A stretch of DNA of 7,599 nt from Actinomycetota bacterium (GTDB lineage: Bacteria; Actinomycetota; Actinomycetes; Nanopelagicales; Nanopelagicaceae): NCBI GenBank assembly GCA_009700155.1, contig WLMP01000037.1, positions 1-7,599 on the forward strand, written 5' to 3'. Every line of letters starts with the position of its first letter. The first letter of the stretch is position 1. A model generated the notes under the pieces. The model did no database searches and was not told where the DNA came from. It saw nothing but the letters and a program-made list of their open reading frames with translations. The position numbers were made by a program, and so were the translations under genes. Below are positions 7,529 through 7,599 of this stretch, piece after piece.

Positions 7529-7534
7529 CTCCTT
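7529..7534 (-). promoter_or_regulatory. ribosome binding site deciding the patD start
   Basis: The transcript reads AAGGAG, then five bases (CTGTT), then GTG. This is the strongest Shine-Dalgarno match in the window. It lies inside the longer open frame that begins at TTG 7541, which argues that translation starts at GTG 7523 and that the six extra residues are not made. Confidence 0.75.
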
Positions 7535-7560
7535 GGCTCAATCGAATTCAATTATCCGAG

Positions 7561-7589
7561 AGTCTAGTTACTACCTACTAACTTATCAA
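7561..7589 (-). promoter_or_regulatory. candidate sigma70-type promoter for the patD-pot operon
   Basis: On the minus strand TTGATA (7589-7584) lies exactly 17 bases upstream of TAGACT (7566-7561). The first matches five of six bases of the -35 consensus and the second fits the actinobacterial TAnnnT form of the -10. Transcription would begin near 7554, giving a leader of about 30 bases before the GTG with its AAGGAG site. Position and spacing fit a promoter for the whole six-gene minus-strand operon. Confidence 0.55.
7566..7583. promoter_or_regulatory. candidate operator: 18-bp imperfect palindrome in the promoter spacer
   Basis: AGTTACTACCTACTAACT reads as a dyad of the form AGTTAnTAnnTAnTAACT, with 14 of 18 positions symmetric. 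It covers the whole 17-base spacer between the -35 and -10 candidates plus the last -10 base. A dimeric regulator bound here would block RNA polymerase, fitting substrate-induced expression of a catabolic operon. The regulator is not encoded in this window. Confidence 0.4.
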
Positions 7590-7599
7590 TAGTGATTCA

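Noticed and set aside
1..7599. Defence system, mobile element, CRISPR array or novel gene family
   Set aside because: All substantial frames belong to well-known metabolic and transport families with intact motifs. I saw no transposase, integrase, clustered direct repeats or tRNA-like sequence.

Overview
The window holds a compact polyamine (putrescine/agmatine) uptake and degradation locus. Seven protein-coding genes fill almost all of it, and I see no mobile element, CRISPR array, tRNA or rRNA. Base composition is about 40 percent G+C, judged from a few sampled lines. The proteins look actinobacterial: a Tat-exported lipoprotein PotD, a GabT of the actinobacterial type, and an aldehyde dehydrogenase of the PatD type. 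Low G+C, near-zero intergenic space and polyamine use together suggest a streamlined freshwater actinobacterium such as the acI lineage (Nanopelagicales: Planktophila/Nanopelagicus). This placement is an inference from remembered family features, not from a search.

Layout. At the left edge, positions 1-942 (+) carry the C-terminal three quarters of a 4-aminobutyrate aminotransferase (GabT), whose start lies outside the window. Everything else is on the minus strand. Read in the direction of transcription from the right edge, the order is patD (7523-6096), potD (6033-4834), potA (4801-3671), potB (3667-2765), potC (2768-1941) and a ureohydrolase of the agmatinase/guanidinobutyrase type (1944-943). 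The last genes are coupled: potA-potB are 3 bases apart, and potB-potC and potC-ureohydrolase overlap by ATGA. The ureohydrolase stop codon directly abuts the gabT stop codon, so the two transcription units converge with no spacer.

How the genes fit together. PotABCD imports a di- or polyamine. The ureohydrolase releases urea from a guanidino compound: agmatine to putrescine, or 4-guanidinobutyrate to GABA. PatD oxidises 4-aminobutyraldehyde to GABA, and GabT passes the amino group of GABA to 2-oxoglutarate, giving succinic semialdehyde. The step from putrescine to aminobutyraldehyde (a putrescine aminotransferase or oxidase) is not in the window.

Regulation. A sigma70-like promoter lies upstream of patD, and the spacer between its -35 and -10 elements is filled by an 18-bp imperfect palindrome that could be an operator. 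Small hairpins flank potD on both sides. I see no new type of system here; the points most worth a second look are the operator-like dyad, the corrected patD start, the hairpins around potD and the zero-gap convergent junction.
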